Below, piece after piece: positions 25,114 through 34,197 of a DNA stretch of 64,000 nucleotides (its first letter is position 1; each line of letters starts with the position of its first letter). This stretch comes from JAHRAW01 sp965203265 (GTDB taxonomy: Bacteria > Pseudomonadota > Gammaproteobacteria > Arenicellales > Poriferihabitantaceae): NCBI GenBank assembly GCA_965203265.1, contig CBDBBV010000002.1:434001-498000 (forward strand), in the 5' to 3' direction. The translations under genes were made by a program, and so were the position numbers. The notes beneath the pieces were generated by a model. That model did no database searches, was not told where the DNA came from, and worked only from the letters and a program-made list of their open reading frames with translations.

Positions 25114-26481
25114 TTAGCGCCGCCCCGACTGCGCCGGCAGGATGCCGCCGGGGGTGAAGCGCATGACCAGTAGCAGCATCAACCCCATGAGGAACAGCCG
25201 CATGTGTTGAGCGGAATCCATCAGGTGTAGGCGTAGCGGGTGGTACGCGCCGAGCCAGCCGGTGGCGTTGTCGATGAGCCACAGCCCGGCGGGTTCCGCC
25301 TCGACCCACAGGAACCACACGACGAATCCGCCCAGCACCGCGCCGAGGTTGTTGCCGGAGCCGCCGACTATGACCATGACCCAGATGAGGAAGGTGAAGC
25401 GCAGGGGGTTGTAGGCGCCGGGGGTGAATTGCCCGTCCAGCGTGGTCAACATGGCGCCGGCGATGCCGACCACCGCCGAGCCGAGCACGAACACCTGCAG
25501 ATGGCGCGCGGTAACATTTTTACCCAGAGCGCCGGCCGCTACCTCGTTGTCGCGTATTGCCCGCATCATCCGGCCCCAGGGGGAATTCAACGCGGCGTTG
25601 CTCAGCAACAAGAGGATCACCAGCACGGCGGCGAACAACCCGCTGTAGCACAATTTCACGAACAAACTGGAATAGTCGATGACCAGTTGGTTGAGGGCGT
25701 CGGATCGAACCTCGAGAGGCAGCGGCGCCAGTTCGGTAGCGTTCCATTTTTCCACCATGCGGATGAACCAGGGCGCCTGCTGCAGGTCGATTTCATAGGG
25801 TACCGGGCGCGCCAGTCCGGTAACATTCTTGACGCCGCGAGTGAGCCAGTCCTCGTTTTTCAGCACGGCGATGATGATTGCCGATATACCCAGAGTGGCG
25901 ATGGCTAGGTAGTCCGAGCGCAGTCCGAGGGCGACCTTGCCGACTATCCAAGCGGCGGCGGCGGCAAGCAGGCCGCCCACCACCCAGGAAAGGAGGATGG
26001 GCAAGCCGAGGCCGCCGAGGTAGCCGTACTTGGCCGGCTGCACCGCCTCGATGGCGGCCACCGCCGGTGTGTAGAAATAGCGCGCGGCGGCATAGCCGAG
26101 GACGATGCACAGGGCGACGGCGATCAGGCGCGGGGCGCCTCGAGGCAGGCGTCGGCGCAATGCGATTACGCCGCCCACGGTGGCCAGACAGCAGGCCGCC
26201 GCCAGCATCAGATTCATCCCGCCGGCCGACCAAGCGCCCGCCACCGGATGTTGGGAAACCAGCACCGGGGCGACGCCGCCGAGGGCGGCGAAACCCATGA
26301 TGCCGACATTGAACAGGCCGGCGTAGCCCCACTGGATGTTCACCCCCAACGCCATGATCGCGGAGATGAGGCACAGGTTGAAGATGGCCAGGGCGAGGGA
26401 CCAGGACTGCCCGATGCCGACCAGCACCAGCAGCGCCGCCATGAGGGCGAAGGCGAGAGTCGCCCGCAACCGCCGGTTCAC
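25114..26481 (-). CDS. livM: Branched-chain amino-acid-type ABC transporter permease
   Basis: 455 residues from GTG 26481 (GTGA overlap with livH stop). Many membrane helices. LivM signatures: ALGVNIQWGYAGLFNVGIMG, LRSDYLAIATLGISAIII, SPWGRMMRAIRDNEVAAGAL, AMLTTLDGQFTPGAYNPLRF, and VGGSGNNLGAVLGG near the end. It is longer than typical LivM because of an extra about 90-residue insertion before the transport core. Last gene in livGFHM; forms the channel with LivH. Confidence 0.92.
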   Translation of the reverse strand: MNRRLRATLAFALMAALLVLVGIGQSWSLALAIFNLCLISAIMALGVNIQWGYAGLFNVGIMGFAALGGVAPVLVSQHPVAGAWSAGGMNLMLAAACCLATVGGVIALRRRLPRGAPRLIAVALCIVLGYAAARYFYTPAVAAIEAVQPAKYGYLGGLGLPILLSWVVGGLLAAAAAWIVGKVALGLRSDYLAIATLGISAIIIAVLKNEDWLTRGVKNVTGLARPVPYEIDLQQAPWFIRMVEKWNATELAPLPLEVRSDALNQLVIDYSSLFVKLCYSGLFAAVLVILLLLSNAALNSPWGRMMRAIRDNEVAAGALGKNVTARHLQVFVLGSAVVGIAGAMLTTLDGQFTPGAYNPLRFTFLIWVMVIVGGSGNNLGAVLGGFVVWFLWVEAEPAGLWLIDNATGWLGAYHPLRLHLMDSAQHMRLFLMGLMLLLVMRFTPGGILPAQSGRR

Positions 26482-27512
26482 AGCACCCTCCCGCGAAATA
26501 TGCCGGTGGGACGCACCACCAGCACTACCACCAGAATGAGAAAGGACACGGCGAATTTGTAGTCGGTGGAGAGAAGTTGCAGCAGGCCCAGATCCGCAAT
26601 CCGATGCTCCCACTGCTGCGGTAGTAGGTAGGCGAAGAATTTCTTGTAGGCGTAGGTGAGGGTTACCTCGGAGAAGGCGATGATGAATCCGCCGACTATG
26701 GCGCCGACCGGCTGGCCGATGCCGCCGACTATGGCGGCGGCGAATATGGGCAACAGCAGATGAAAATAGGTGAACGGCTTGAAACTCTTGTCCAAGCCGT
26801 ACAGGGTACCGGCCACGGTGGCGAGGGCGGCGGTCAGTATCCAAGTGGTCATCACCACCCGGCGCGGGTCGATGCCCGACAGCAGCGCCAGATCTTCGTT
26901 GTCGGAAAACGCCCGCATGGCCTTGCCGCTGCGGGTGTTTTGCAGAAACCAGAAGAGCGCGGCCATCAGCAGCACGGCGATGACGATGGTCAGGCTCTGA
27001 GACGTCTTGATGGTCAGGCCCTCGCTCAGGCCGGTCATCTGCTTGAAGTCGCGCGCGCGGATGAGGAAGCGTTCGCCGTCGGCGAATTGCCGATCATCGG
27101 GGCCGATGACGAAACGCACGATGCCGTTGATCATGAACATCACGCCAACCGAGGCGATGACGAACACCACCGGCGGGCTGGCCTGACGGCGATAATGCCG
27201 GTACACCGCCCGATCCACCACCAAGCACAGCAAGGCGGTGGCGGCAATGCCGACGGGCAGGGCGAGCAGCGCCGTGGGCAATGGGCCGAATCCGATACCT
27301 CTGGATTGCAGCCACCAAGTGGCGAGGATGGTGGCCATGGTGCCGAACGCCATGGTGTCGCTGTGGGCGAAGTTGGAAAAGCGCAACACGGCGTACACCA
27401 GAGTAACGCCGAGGGCGCCGAGAGCCAGCTGAGCGCCGTAGGACAACGCCGGAATCAGCACGAAATTCGCCAACAGCACCAGCGCGTTCAACACATCGCC
27501 CACTGCCGCCAC
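26478..27512 (-). CDS. livH: Branched-chain amino-acid-type ABC transporter permease
   Basis: 344 residues from GTG 27512 (a second GTG at 27503 is possible; GGGGGTGAG precedes). The LivH pattern is clear: LALGALGVTLVYAVLRFSNF, AVYRHYRRQASPPVVFVIAS, SGKAMRAFSDNEDLALLSGI, and AAAIVGGIGQPVGAIVGGFI. Pairs with LivM in the inner membrane. The start lies one base upstream of the livF stop region, so translation is coupled. Confidence 0.92.
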   Translation of the reverse strand: MAAVGDVLNALVLLANFVLIPALSYGAQLALGALGVTLVYAVLRFSNFAHSDTMAFGTMATILATWWLQSRGIGFGPLPTALLALPVGIAATALLCLVVDRAVYRHYRRQASPPVVFVIASVGVMFMINGIVRFVIGPDDRQFADGERFLIRARDFKQMTGLSEGLTIKTSQSLTIVIAVLLMAALFWFLQNTRSGKAMRAFSDNEDLALLSGIDPRRVVMTTWILTAALATVAGTLYGLDKSFKPFTYFHLLLPIFAAAIVGGIGQPVGAIVGGFIIAFSEVTLTYAYKKFFAYLLPQQWEHRIADLGLLQLLSTDYKFAVSFLILVVVLVVRPTGIFRGRVL

Positions 27513-27513
27513 C

Positions 27514-28218
27514 TCACCCCCCGAGAAAGGATTTGCGCACTTCTGGGTTGGCGAGCAACGCCGCGCCGCTACCGCTGTGGCGATTTTCGCCGATGACCAG
27601 TACATAGCCGCGATCGGCGATGTGCAGCGCCTGACGGGCGTTCTGCTCGACCATGAGGATGGCCACGCCGGTCTCGCGAATGGCCAATATGCGCTCGAAC
27701 AACTCGTCCATCACCACCGGCGACACACCGGCGGTGGGCTCGTCCAGCATCAGCACCGAAGGCTGAGTCATAAGCGCGCGCGCCACCGCCACCTGCTGGC
27801 GCTGGCCGCCGGACAATTCCCCCGCTATCTGCCGCCGCTTGCGCGCCAGTACGGGAAACAGGGCGAACACTTCTTGCATGGTGGCGGTGAAATCGTCTCG
27901 CCTGAGATAGGCGCCCATTTCGAGGTTCTCCTGCACCGTCAGGGTAACGAATACATTGGCATTCTGCGGCACGAAGGCCATGCCGCGCGCCACCCGCGCC
28001 TGCGGGGTTAATTCGGAGATGTCGTCGCCGCCCAGCACGACTCGGCCCTGGCGCAATTCGAGCAGGCCGAGCATGGCTTTCATGGCGGTGGATTTGCCGG
28101 CGCCGTTGGGTCCGACGATGACCGCGATCTCGCCGCGCGCCACGCCGACGGTGCAACCTCTGAGAATGTCGGCGCCGCCGTAGCCGCCGGTCATGTCCTC
28201 GCCGAGCAGATAATTCAC
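27514..28218 (-). CDS. livF: Branched-chain amino-acid-type ABC transporter ATPase
   Basis: 234 residues from GTG 28218 (GTGA overlap with livG stop). Walker A GPNGAGKST, Q-loop in FVPQNANVF, signature LSGGQRQQ, Walker B VLMLDEP and a His switch region (VEQNARQAL). LivF-type length and order. Hydrolyses ATP with LivG to power uptake. Confidence 0.93.
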   Translation of the reverse strand: MNYLLGEDMTGGYGGADILRGCTVGVARGEIAVIVGPNGAGKSTAMKAMLGLLELRQGRVVLGGDDISELTPQARVARGMAFVPQNANVFVTLTVQENLEMGAYLRRDDFTATMQEVFALFPVLARKRRQIAGELSGGQRQQVAVARALMTQPSVLMLDEPTAGVSPVVMDELFERILAIRETGVAILMVEQNARQALHIADRGYVLVIGENRHSGSGAALLANPEVRKSFLGG

Positions 28219-29021
28219 GCTGGGCGCTCCGGCTCCGGCGACGGCGGTGTGCGCTTCAGCCCGCGGCCGAGATAGGCTTCGATCACCCGTTCGTCGGCTT
28301 TCACCTCGGCGGCGCTGCCTTCGGTGAGCACCGCGCCCTCGGCCATGACGATCACCGGGTCGCACAGGCGGCTGATGAATTCCATGTCGTGCTCGATCAT
28401 GCAAAAGGTGTAGCCACGCTCGCGGTTGAGGCGGATGATGGCGTCGCCGATGTCGTTCAGCAGGGTGCGATTGACGCCGGCACCGACCTCGTCCAGCAAC
28501 ACCACCTTGGCGTCCAGCATCATGGTGCGGCCGAGTTCGAGCAGTTTCTTCTGCCCGCCGGAGAGATTCCCCGCCGGTTCATCGGCCACCTGAGACAGGT
28601 TGAGGAATTCCATCACCGATTCCGCCTGCCGGCGAATCTGCCGCTCCTGCCGAGTGATCCGGCGACGCCGCAACCAGGTGTTGGGCAGCCGCTCGCCGTC
28701 CTGATCCGGAGGCACCATCATGAAATTCTCCAGCACCGTCAAACTGGAAAATTCGTGGGCGATCTGGAAGGTTCTGAGCAACCCTCTGGCGAACAACTGG
28801 TGGGGTTTGTGGCCGGTGATGTCCTCGCCGTCCAAGTGAATGCGCCCGGAGGTCGGCGCGTACAGGCCGGCGATGAGGTTGAACAGGGTGGTCTTGCCGG
28901 CGCCGTTGGGGCCGATCAGTCCGGTGATGGTTTTCGGGCTGATCCGCAGGGTGGCGTTGTCGACGGCCTTGAGGCCACCGAAATTCTTCGAGATGGAATC
29001 GACCCGAATCATCTGCGGCAT
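28215..29021 (-). CDS. livG: Branched-chain amino-acid-type ABC transporter ATPase
   Basis: 268 residues from ATG 29021 (an in-frame TTG at 29066 would add 15 residues). Walker A GPNGAGKTT, LivG-specific FARGLLRTFQIAHEFSSLTV, signature NLSGGQKKLL, Walker B VVLLDEV and switch CMIEHDMEF. Walker B ends in LLDEVGAG, as is usual for LivG. First gene of livGFHM. Confidence 0.93.
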   Translation of the reverse strand: MPQMIRVDSISKNFGGLKAVDNATLRISPKTITGLIGPNGAGKTTLFNLIAGLYAPTSGRIHLDGEDITGHKPHQLFARGLLRTFQIAHEFSSLTVLENFMMVPPDQDGERLPNTWLRRRRITRQERQIRRQAESVMEFLNLSQVADEPAGNLSGGQKKLLELGRTMMLDAKVVLLDEVGAGVNRTLLNDIGDAIIRLNRERGYTFCMIEHDMEFISRLCDPVIVMAEGAVLTEGSAAEVKADERVIEAYLGRGLKRTPPSPEPERPA

Positions 29022-29120
29022 TCCCGCGCCGACGGGTTGGCGGGTTGGCAATAACGGCGACGGCAATAACGACTATAGCGGCGGCGCATGGCAAACAAGG
29101 CAGAGGGCCGACCAGCCACC

Positions 29121-29615
29121 CTACAACAGATGCGCCACCAGCGCCTGTCGGCTGTCCGGCGTAACCAGTGCGGCATCGAGGGCGAGGGCGTCTTCCACCG
29201 GCATGAATTCCGCCGAGACCACCTCGGATGCCTGCAACGAGAAGGGCCCGTCGTGGATGCAGGTGAACACCCGTCCCCAGCTGCGTTTGGGGGTTGCGCC
29301 GACAGCGTCCTCGAACCACAGGTCGAAATGGGCGGTCAGCGGTGCCGACACGCCCAGTTCCTCTTCGAGTTCCCGCGCGGCGGACTGTTCGTAGCTTTCG
29401 CCAGCAAGCACCACGCCGCCGGCGGCCAAGTCCAGCAGGCCGGGATATTGATCCTTGCCGTCGGTGCGCCGTTGCACCAGAATTTCACCGGCGGCGTTGA
29501 ACACGAGGATGTGAGTCACCCGATACATCTCCCCCTGTCGCCGCATCTGCGGGCGCGGCAATTCGCCGACCACGCGGTTGGTACAATCGACGATGCTGAC
29601 GATTTCCTCGACCAT
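29121..29615 (-). CDS. NUDIX hydrolase (YfcD-like)
   Basis: 164 residues from ATG 29615. The full NUDIX box is present: GGVVLAGESYEQSAARELEE followed by ELGV (G-x5-E-x7-REUxEExGU). The N-terminus EIVSIVDCTNRVVGELPRPQ and HILVFNAAGEILVQRRTDGK resemble the YfcD/IPP-isomerase-like subgroup, which cleave nucleoside-diphosphate-linked substrates. Divergent from ald (start-to-start gap of 183 bases); the exact substrate cannot be told. Confidence 0.82.
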   Translation of the reverse strand: MVEEIVSIVDCTNRVVGELPRPQMRRQGEMYRVTHILVFNAAGEILVQRRTDGKDQYPGLLDLAAGGVVLAGESYEQSAARELEEELGVSAPLTAHFDLWFEDAVGATPKRSWGRVFTCIHDGPFSLQASEVVSAEFMPVEDALALDAALVTPDSRQALVAHLL

Positions 29616-29798
29616 CGCCGCATTATAAAGCAGCGAGCAAGCAGCGGCGAAATGCGGCAACTCGGCAACGGGCGGCGGCCTTTTTCTGCTACCATCTCGC
29701 GCCGCGCGAGTTCCGGTTTTGCGCGGGGAGACGGCGGCAGGCGCTTGGGCGAACCATCCGCAATCCGCCAAATCTGCAATCTTTCGAGGAGGTTCATC

Positions 29799-30914
29799 AT
29801 GTTGGTAGGCGTGCCCAGAGAAATCAAGAATCATGAATACCGAGTGGGGATGTCCCCCACCAGCGTTCGCGAGATGGTCAAGCACGGCCACGAGGTGGCG
29901 GTGGAAACCAACGCCGGCGCCGGCATTGGCGCCGCCGACGACGAATATCTGGCCGCCGGCGCGGCCATCGTCGATACCGCCGAGGAGATATTCGCCACCG
30001 CCGGAATGATCGTCAAGGTCAAGGAACCGCAGGCGGTCGAGCGGGCGATGCTGCGCGAAGGGCAGCTGCTGTACACCTACCTCCACCTCGCGCCGGACCC
30101 CGAACAAACCCGCGATCTGATAGCCAGCGGCGCCACCTGCGTCGCATATGAAACGGTTACCTCGCCGCAGGGCGGGTTGCCGCTGCTGGCGCCGATGTCC
30201 AAGGTGGCCGGGCGCATGTCCATTCAGGCCGGCGCCTACTGCTTGGAGCAACCCCACGGCGGGCTGGGCATGCTACTCGGCGGCGTGCCGGGGGTGGACC
30301 CCGCCAAGGTGGTAATCCTCGGCGCCGGAGTGGTCGGCACCCATGCCGCGCATATCGCCGTGGGCATGGGCGGGGATGTGTGGATACTGGACAACAATCC
30401 GGCCGCCCTCGAACGCCACTGGGCGCAATTCGGCCGCAGCACCAACACAGTCTATTCCACCGCGGACTCTCTGGAGCGCCATATTCTCGACGCCGATCTG
30501 GTGATCGGCGGCGTGCTAATCCCCGGCGCCGAGGCGCCCAAGCTGGTGAGCGCGGCGATGGTCGAGCAGATGAAGTCCGGCGCGGTCATCGTCGATGTGG
30601 CCATCGATCAGGGCGGCTGCTGCGAAACTTCCCGCGCCACCACCCACGCCGAGCCAACCTATGTGGTCGACGATGTGGTGCATTATTGCGTCGCCAACAT
30701 GCCCGGCGGCGTACCGCGCACCTCCACCTACGCACTCAACAATGTAACCCTGCCCTTCGCCGTGCAACTGGCCGACAAGGGAGCGCGGGCGCTACTCGAC
30801 GATCCGCATCTGCGCGACGGGCTGAATGTGCACGCCGGGCGGGTTACCCACCGCAAGGTGGCGGAGGATTTGGGGTATGAGTATGTGGAGGCTAAGACGG
30901 CGTTGGGGGGATGA
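29799..30914 (+). CDS. ald: Alanine dehydrogenase
   Basis: 371 residues from ATG 29799, with GAGGAGG at 29786-29792. Signatures: VGVPREIKNHEYRVGMSPTS at the start, the YTYLHLAPD segment, the NAD-binding GAGVVGTHAAHIAVGMGG, and VDVAIDQGGCCETSRATTH, and PGGVPRTSTYALNNVTLPF. Converts alanine to pyruvate and ammonia with NAD. Near xsc and pta, it fits taurine degradation, where taurine:pyruvate aminotransferase makes alanine and Ald regenerates pyruvate. The aminotransferase itself is not in the window. Confidence 0.95.
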   Translation: MLVGVPREIKNHEYRVGMSPTSVREMVKHGHEVAVETNAGAGIGAADDEYLAAGAAIVDTAEEIFATAGMIVKVKEPQAVERAMLREGQLLYTYLHLAPDPEQTRDLIASGATCVAYETVTSPQGGLPLLAPMSKVAGRMSIQAGAYCLEQPHGGLGMLLGGVPGVDPAKVVILGAGVVGTHAAHIAVGMGGDVWILDNNPAALERHWAQFGRSTNTVYSTADSLERHILDADLVIGGVLIPGAEAPKLVSAAMVEQMKSGAVIVDVAIDQGGCCETSRATTHAEPTYVVDDVVHYCVANMPGGVPRTSTYALNNVTLPFAVQLADKGARALLDDPHLRDGLNVHAGRVTHRKVAEDLGYEYVEAKTALGG

Positions 30915-31024
30915 GGGAATGAGGAGATGAGGGTGCGCCCGGACGGGCGGCTGGTGGGGCGGCAGGGTTACCGGCTGGCTGACGGCTGATGCCACCGGCC
31001 TCGCCAAACGGCGTATTCGGCGTC

Positions 31025-31189
31025 TTATTTGCCGTCTTCCCGGTGCGCTTTCATCATTCGTGTCGGGCGTCCATCGCGCTCTTCGAGCTCTTTGATTCCT
31101 TCCTTGTATAGCGCGACGCCGTACATGACGAGCATGGTCGCGACCCAGCCGCCAAGCATGCAAAGTAGAATGATGTCACCCTTGCTCAT
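31025..31189 (-). CDS. 54-residue single-helix membrane protein (unknown)
   Basis: ATG 31189 to TAA 31025. One membrane helix (IILLCMLGGWVATMLVMYGV) followed by a charged tail (KEGIKELEERDGRPTRMMKA) ending HREDGK. It overlaps the upstream 85-residue gene by 14 bases. Same plan as the 39-residue peptides at 21.8-22.2 kb (helix plus charged helix). No family recognised. Confidence 0.5.
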   Translation of the reverse strand: MSKGDIILLCMLGGWVATMLVMYGVALYKEGIKELEERDGRPTRMMKAHREDGK

Positions 31190-31433
31190 GGTGGGAATCT
31201 TGCTCTTTCAATTTGCGTTTGTCAAGCGTTCGTTGCATGCGGGAAGTCAGCAAAAATGCGCCGCCCCACGCCGCCAGTCCGATTATGCCGACATACAGGC
31301 CGGTGAACACGCCCTGAATGAAATAGCCGGCGGTGCCGACCACGGTCAGCCACACCCCTGCTCGTCGCAGGTCGGCTTCCAATTTGCCGACCGTGGTCTG
31401 TATGGCCACGGTCTCCACGCGAATCCTTTCCAT
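31176..31433 (-). CDS. 85-residue two-helix membrane protein (unknown)
   Basis: ATG 31433. An amphipathic N-terminus (VETVAIQTTVGKLEADLRRA) is followed by two hydrophobic segments (GVWLTVVGTAGYFIQGVF and GLYVGIIGLAAWGGAFLL) and a charged C-terminus. The layout resembles small phage holin-associated or XkdX/hemolysin-like proteins, but no signature is decisive. It overlaps the 54-residue gene downstream. Lies between ald and xsc on the opposite strand. Confidence 0.52.
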   Translation of the reverse strand: MERIRVETVAIQTTVGKLEADLRRAGVWLTVVGTAGYFIQGVFTGLYVGIIGLAAWGGAFLLTSRMQRTLDKRKLKEQDSHHEQG

Positions 31434-31491
31434 GCCGGATAGTGTAGCATTATGCCGACCGAATCTATCGCGCCGCCCGCCCGCCTATCCT

Positions 31492-31497
31492 ATAATC
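31492..31497 (+). promoter_or_regulatory. -10 element upstream of xsc
   Basis: Perfect TATAAT, 80 bases before ATG 31577; no good -35 at 16-18 bases. CTGGAGA precedes the start codon as ribosome-binding site. Confidence 0.45.
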
Positions 31498-31576
31498 CCC
31501 CGTTTGCGGCAACCCCGCGCCCACCGCGCATCATGCCGCCCGATCAACCAACTCAACCTACTCTGGAGACACGAAC

Positions 31577-33340
31577 ATGCCCAAAATGACCCCCTCCGAA
31601 GCCTTCGTTGAAACTCTGGCCGCCAATGGCGTAACCGATATTTTCGGCATCATGGGATCGGCCTTCATGGACGCCATGGACATTTTCGCCCCCGCCGGCA
31701 TTCGGCTGGTGTCGGTGGTGCACGAACAGGGCGCCGGCCATATGGCGGACGGCTATTCCCGCGTGAGTGGCCGCCACGGCGTGGTCATCGGCCAGAACGG
31801 ACCCGGCATCAGCAACTGCGTTACCGCCATCGCCGCGGCCTATTGGGCGCATTCGCCGGTGGTCATGATCACTCCGGAAAGCGGCACCATGGGGCAGGGC
31901 CTCGGCGGGTTTCAGGAGGCCAATCAGCTGCCGATGTTTCAGGAATTCGTCAAGTATCAGGGGCATGTGAACAACCCCAACCGCATCGCCGAATACACCG
32001 CCAGATGCTTCGACCGAGCCATGTCGGAAATCGGCCCGACCCAGCTGAACATCCCGCGAGATTATTTCTACGGCGATGTGGATGTGGAAATTTCCCAGCC
32101 CATGCGTCTGGATCGCGGCCCCGGCGGCGACCACACTCTGGGAGAGGCGGCCAAATTGCTGGCCGCGGCGAAATTTCCGGTGATCCTCTCCGGCGGCGGC
32201 GTGGTCATGGCCGATGCCGTGCCCGCCTGCGTGAAACTGGCGGAATTGCTCGGCGCGCCGGTGGTGAACAGCTATCTGCACAACGATTCGTTTCCGGCCA
32301 GCCATCCGCTGTGGTGCGGGCCCCTCGGCTATCACGGCTCCAAGGCGGCCATGAAGATCATCAGCAAGGCGGATGTGGTGCTGGCGCTGGGCTCGCGCCT
32401 CGGCCCCTTCGGCACGTTGCCGCAATACGGCATGGAGTACTGGCCGCAGGACGCCAAGATCATTCAGGTTGACGCCGATCACAAGATGCTCGGACTGGTG
32501 AAGAAGATCTCCACGGGAATCTGCGGCGACGCCGGTGCCGCGGCCAACGCTCTGAGCGCCCGCCTGAGCGGAATGAAGCTGGCGTGCGCCGACAACCGCG
32601 CCGAGCGCGCCGCCACCATCGCCGCCGAAAAGGCCGCGTGGGAGACGGAGCTGGACGGCTGGATTCACGAGAAAGACGACTACAGCCTCGACATGATCGC
32701 CCAGCAGAAGGAGGAACCGGGCGATTGGCTGCATCCGCGTCAGGCATTGCGCGAGCTGGAAAAGGCGATACCGGCCAACGCCATGGTGTCCACCGACATC
32801 GGCAACATCAGCGCCGTCGCCAACAGTTATCTGCGCTTCGAGGAGCCGCGCAGTTTTCTCGCGCCGATGAGCTGGGGGAATTGCGGATACGCGCTGCCGA
32901 CCGTGATCGGCGCCAAATGCGCCGCCATGGATCGCCCCGCCATCGCCTACGCCGGCGACGGCGCCTGGACCATGAGCATGAGCGAAATCATCACCAGCGT
33001 GCGCCACAACATCCCGATTACCGGCGTGGTCTTCAACAACCGCCAATGGGGCGCGGAGAAGAAGAATCAGGTGGACTTCTATGGCCGCCGCTTCGTCGCC
33101 GACGAGTTGGGCACCCAGAGCTTCGCCGAAATCGGCCGCGCCATGGGCACCGAGGGCATCACCGTTTCGCGTATCGAGGATGTGGGACCGGCGCTGAGCA
33201 AGGCGGTCGATATGCAGATGAACGAGGGCAAAACCACGGTGGTGGAACTCATGTGCACGCGGGAACTGGGGGATCCGTTCCGCCGGGATGCGTTGTCCAA
33301 GCCGGTGCGGTATTTGGCGAAGTATAAGAAGTATGTTTGA
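31577..33340 (+). CDS. xsc: Sulfoacetaldehyde acetyltransferase
   Basis: 587 residues. ThDP-dependent enzyme that turns sulfoacetaldehyde and phosphate into acetyl phosphate and sulfite, the key desulfonation step of taurine and related C2 sulfonates. Xsc-type motifs: ANGVTDIFGIMGSAFMDAMD, VVHEQGAGHMADGYSRVSGR, QNGPGISNCVTAIAAAYWAH, TPESGTMGQGLGGFQEANQL and the ThDP motif YAGDGAWTMSMSEI through NNRQWGAEKKNQVDFY. Full family length. pta downstream would convert acetyl phosphate to acetyl-CoA. Its stop TGA shares a base with the ATG of the next gene. Confidence 0.95.
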   Translation: MPKMTPSEAFVETLAANGVTDIFGIMGSAFMDAMDIFAPAGIRLVSVVHEQGAGHMADGYSRVSGRHGVVIGQNGPGISNCVTAIAAAYWAHSPVVMITPESGTMGQGLGGFQEANQLPMFQEFVKYQGHVNNPNRIAEYTARCFDRAMSEIGPTQLNIPRDYFYGDVDVEISQPMRLDRGPGGDHTLGEAAKLLAAAKFPVILSGGGVVMADAVPACVKLAELLGAPVVNSYLHNDSFPASHPLWCGPLGYHGSKAAMKIISKADVVLALGSRLGPFGTLPQYGMEYWPQDAKIIQVDADHKMLGLVKKISTGICGDAGAAANALSARLSGMKLACADNRAERAATIAAEKAAWETELDGWIHEKDDYSLDMIAQQKEEPGDWLHPRQALRELEKAIPANAMVSTDIGNISAVANSYLRFEEPRSFLAPMSWGNCGYALPTVIGAKCAAMDRPAIAYAGDGAWTMSMSEIITSVRHNIPITGVVFNNRQWGAEKKNQVDFYGRRFVADELGTQSFAEIGRAMGTEGITVSRIEDVGPALSKAVDMQMNEGKTTVVELMCTRELGDPFRRDALSKPVRYLAKYKKYV

Positions 33341-34197
33341 TGTTTGAGGTTGTCCATCGAATCAAAACCACCGCCATTGACTCATTGATTGAAGCCTTTG
33401 GCGGTGAGGAAAATTTGATTCGGATGGCTTTCAAGCATTCGTATTTCATTTGCCCTGATAGAGTGCGGGCGGAATCGCCTTACTTTCCAGAACGTGCGCG
33501 CTATAGCAAAACGCACTATCTAAAGAAGGGGAAGGGAGAAAGGGCTGTTTGGTCCGGTGATGGTAAAAAAGTGACAACAGTGACGCTGGATGACAACTAC
33601 TACGCTCAACAGGCATGGAAACGATATACCGGCACCCCCCTCCTACGAAAATCTGCCTATGGCGTTCGCCATATTTGGGGACATCCGTGGGACCCCGATG
33701 CGTATACCGCCGGTTGGAATCTTTGTTACATGCCGTTTTGGGCGGGTATGCTGACTGAAAAACAGCATCCGGTTCCACAATTACAAGCCGCTGTGCGCCA
33801 AGCTTCTTGGAATTTGTACTTCGCAGATAATCTGGTTTGCCGTAAACCGAATTTTGTCAAGAATCCGCAATTCCCGTTGGATGAGATGTTGCAGGGGCAG
33901 TCGATACTAATACTGTCTGGTTCACGGAAAGTAACCCCCCGAACTGAGAAAGCACAAACTCGGCTTGGGCTTGAAGAGTCGCTAGAGAAAATCAAATCGG
34001 AAAGACACCAAAGTTGGAAAAATCTGCATAAAGCCGTGTGCTCTCTACAAGGAAAACCACACAAACCATTTAGCACAAAAAATGTCGAAAGCACTTCCAA
34101 AAGCACGATACGCAGAATACTAAAAACCGCAAACATCCCCTGCACCCAAGAAAACCTCGCCAAACTGGAACAACTAATCAAACAACGACTAACATGA
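33340..34197 (+). CDS. Unrecognised protein inserted in the xsc operon
   Basis: 285 residues from ATG 33340, which overlaps the xsc stop by one base (TGATG); its own stop overlaps the next start (ATGA). No family recognised. The middle is rich in aromatic and His residues (YGVRHIWGHPWDPDAYTAGW, NLCYMPFWAGMLTEKQHPVP, ASWNLYFADNLVCRKPNF); the C-terminal third is basic and helical (KTANIPCTQENLAKLEQLIK). Base composition is clearly AT-richer than the neighbours, suggesting horizontal acquisition. Perfect coupling on both sides is odd for a recent insertion. A nuclease or DNA-associated role is possible but unsupported. Confidence 0.6.
   Translation: MFEVVHRIKTTAIDSLIEAFGGEENLIRMAFKHSYFICPDRVRAESPYFPERARYSKTHYLKKGKGERAVWSGDGKKVTTVTLDDNYYAQQAWKRYTGTPLLRKSAYGVRHIWGHPWDPDAYTAGWNLCYMPFWAGMLTEKQHPVPQLQAAVRQASWNLYFADNLVCRKPNFVKNPQFPLDEMLQGQSILILSGSRKVTPRTEKAQTRLGLEESLEKIKSERHQSWKNLHKAVCSLQGKPHKPFSTKNVESTSKSTIRRILKTANIPCTQENLAKLEQLIKQRLT

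Noticed and set aside
31553..33046. 497-codon minus-strand frame opposite xsc
   Set aside because: Composition (His/Gln/Ala/Gly-rich without motifs) is typical of an antisense shadow in GC-rich DNA; the plus strand encodes an unmistakable Xsc.
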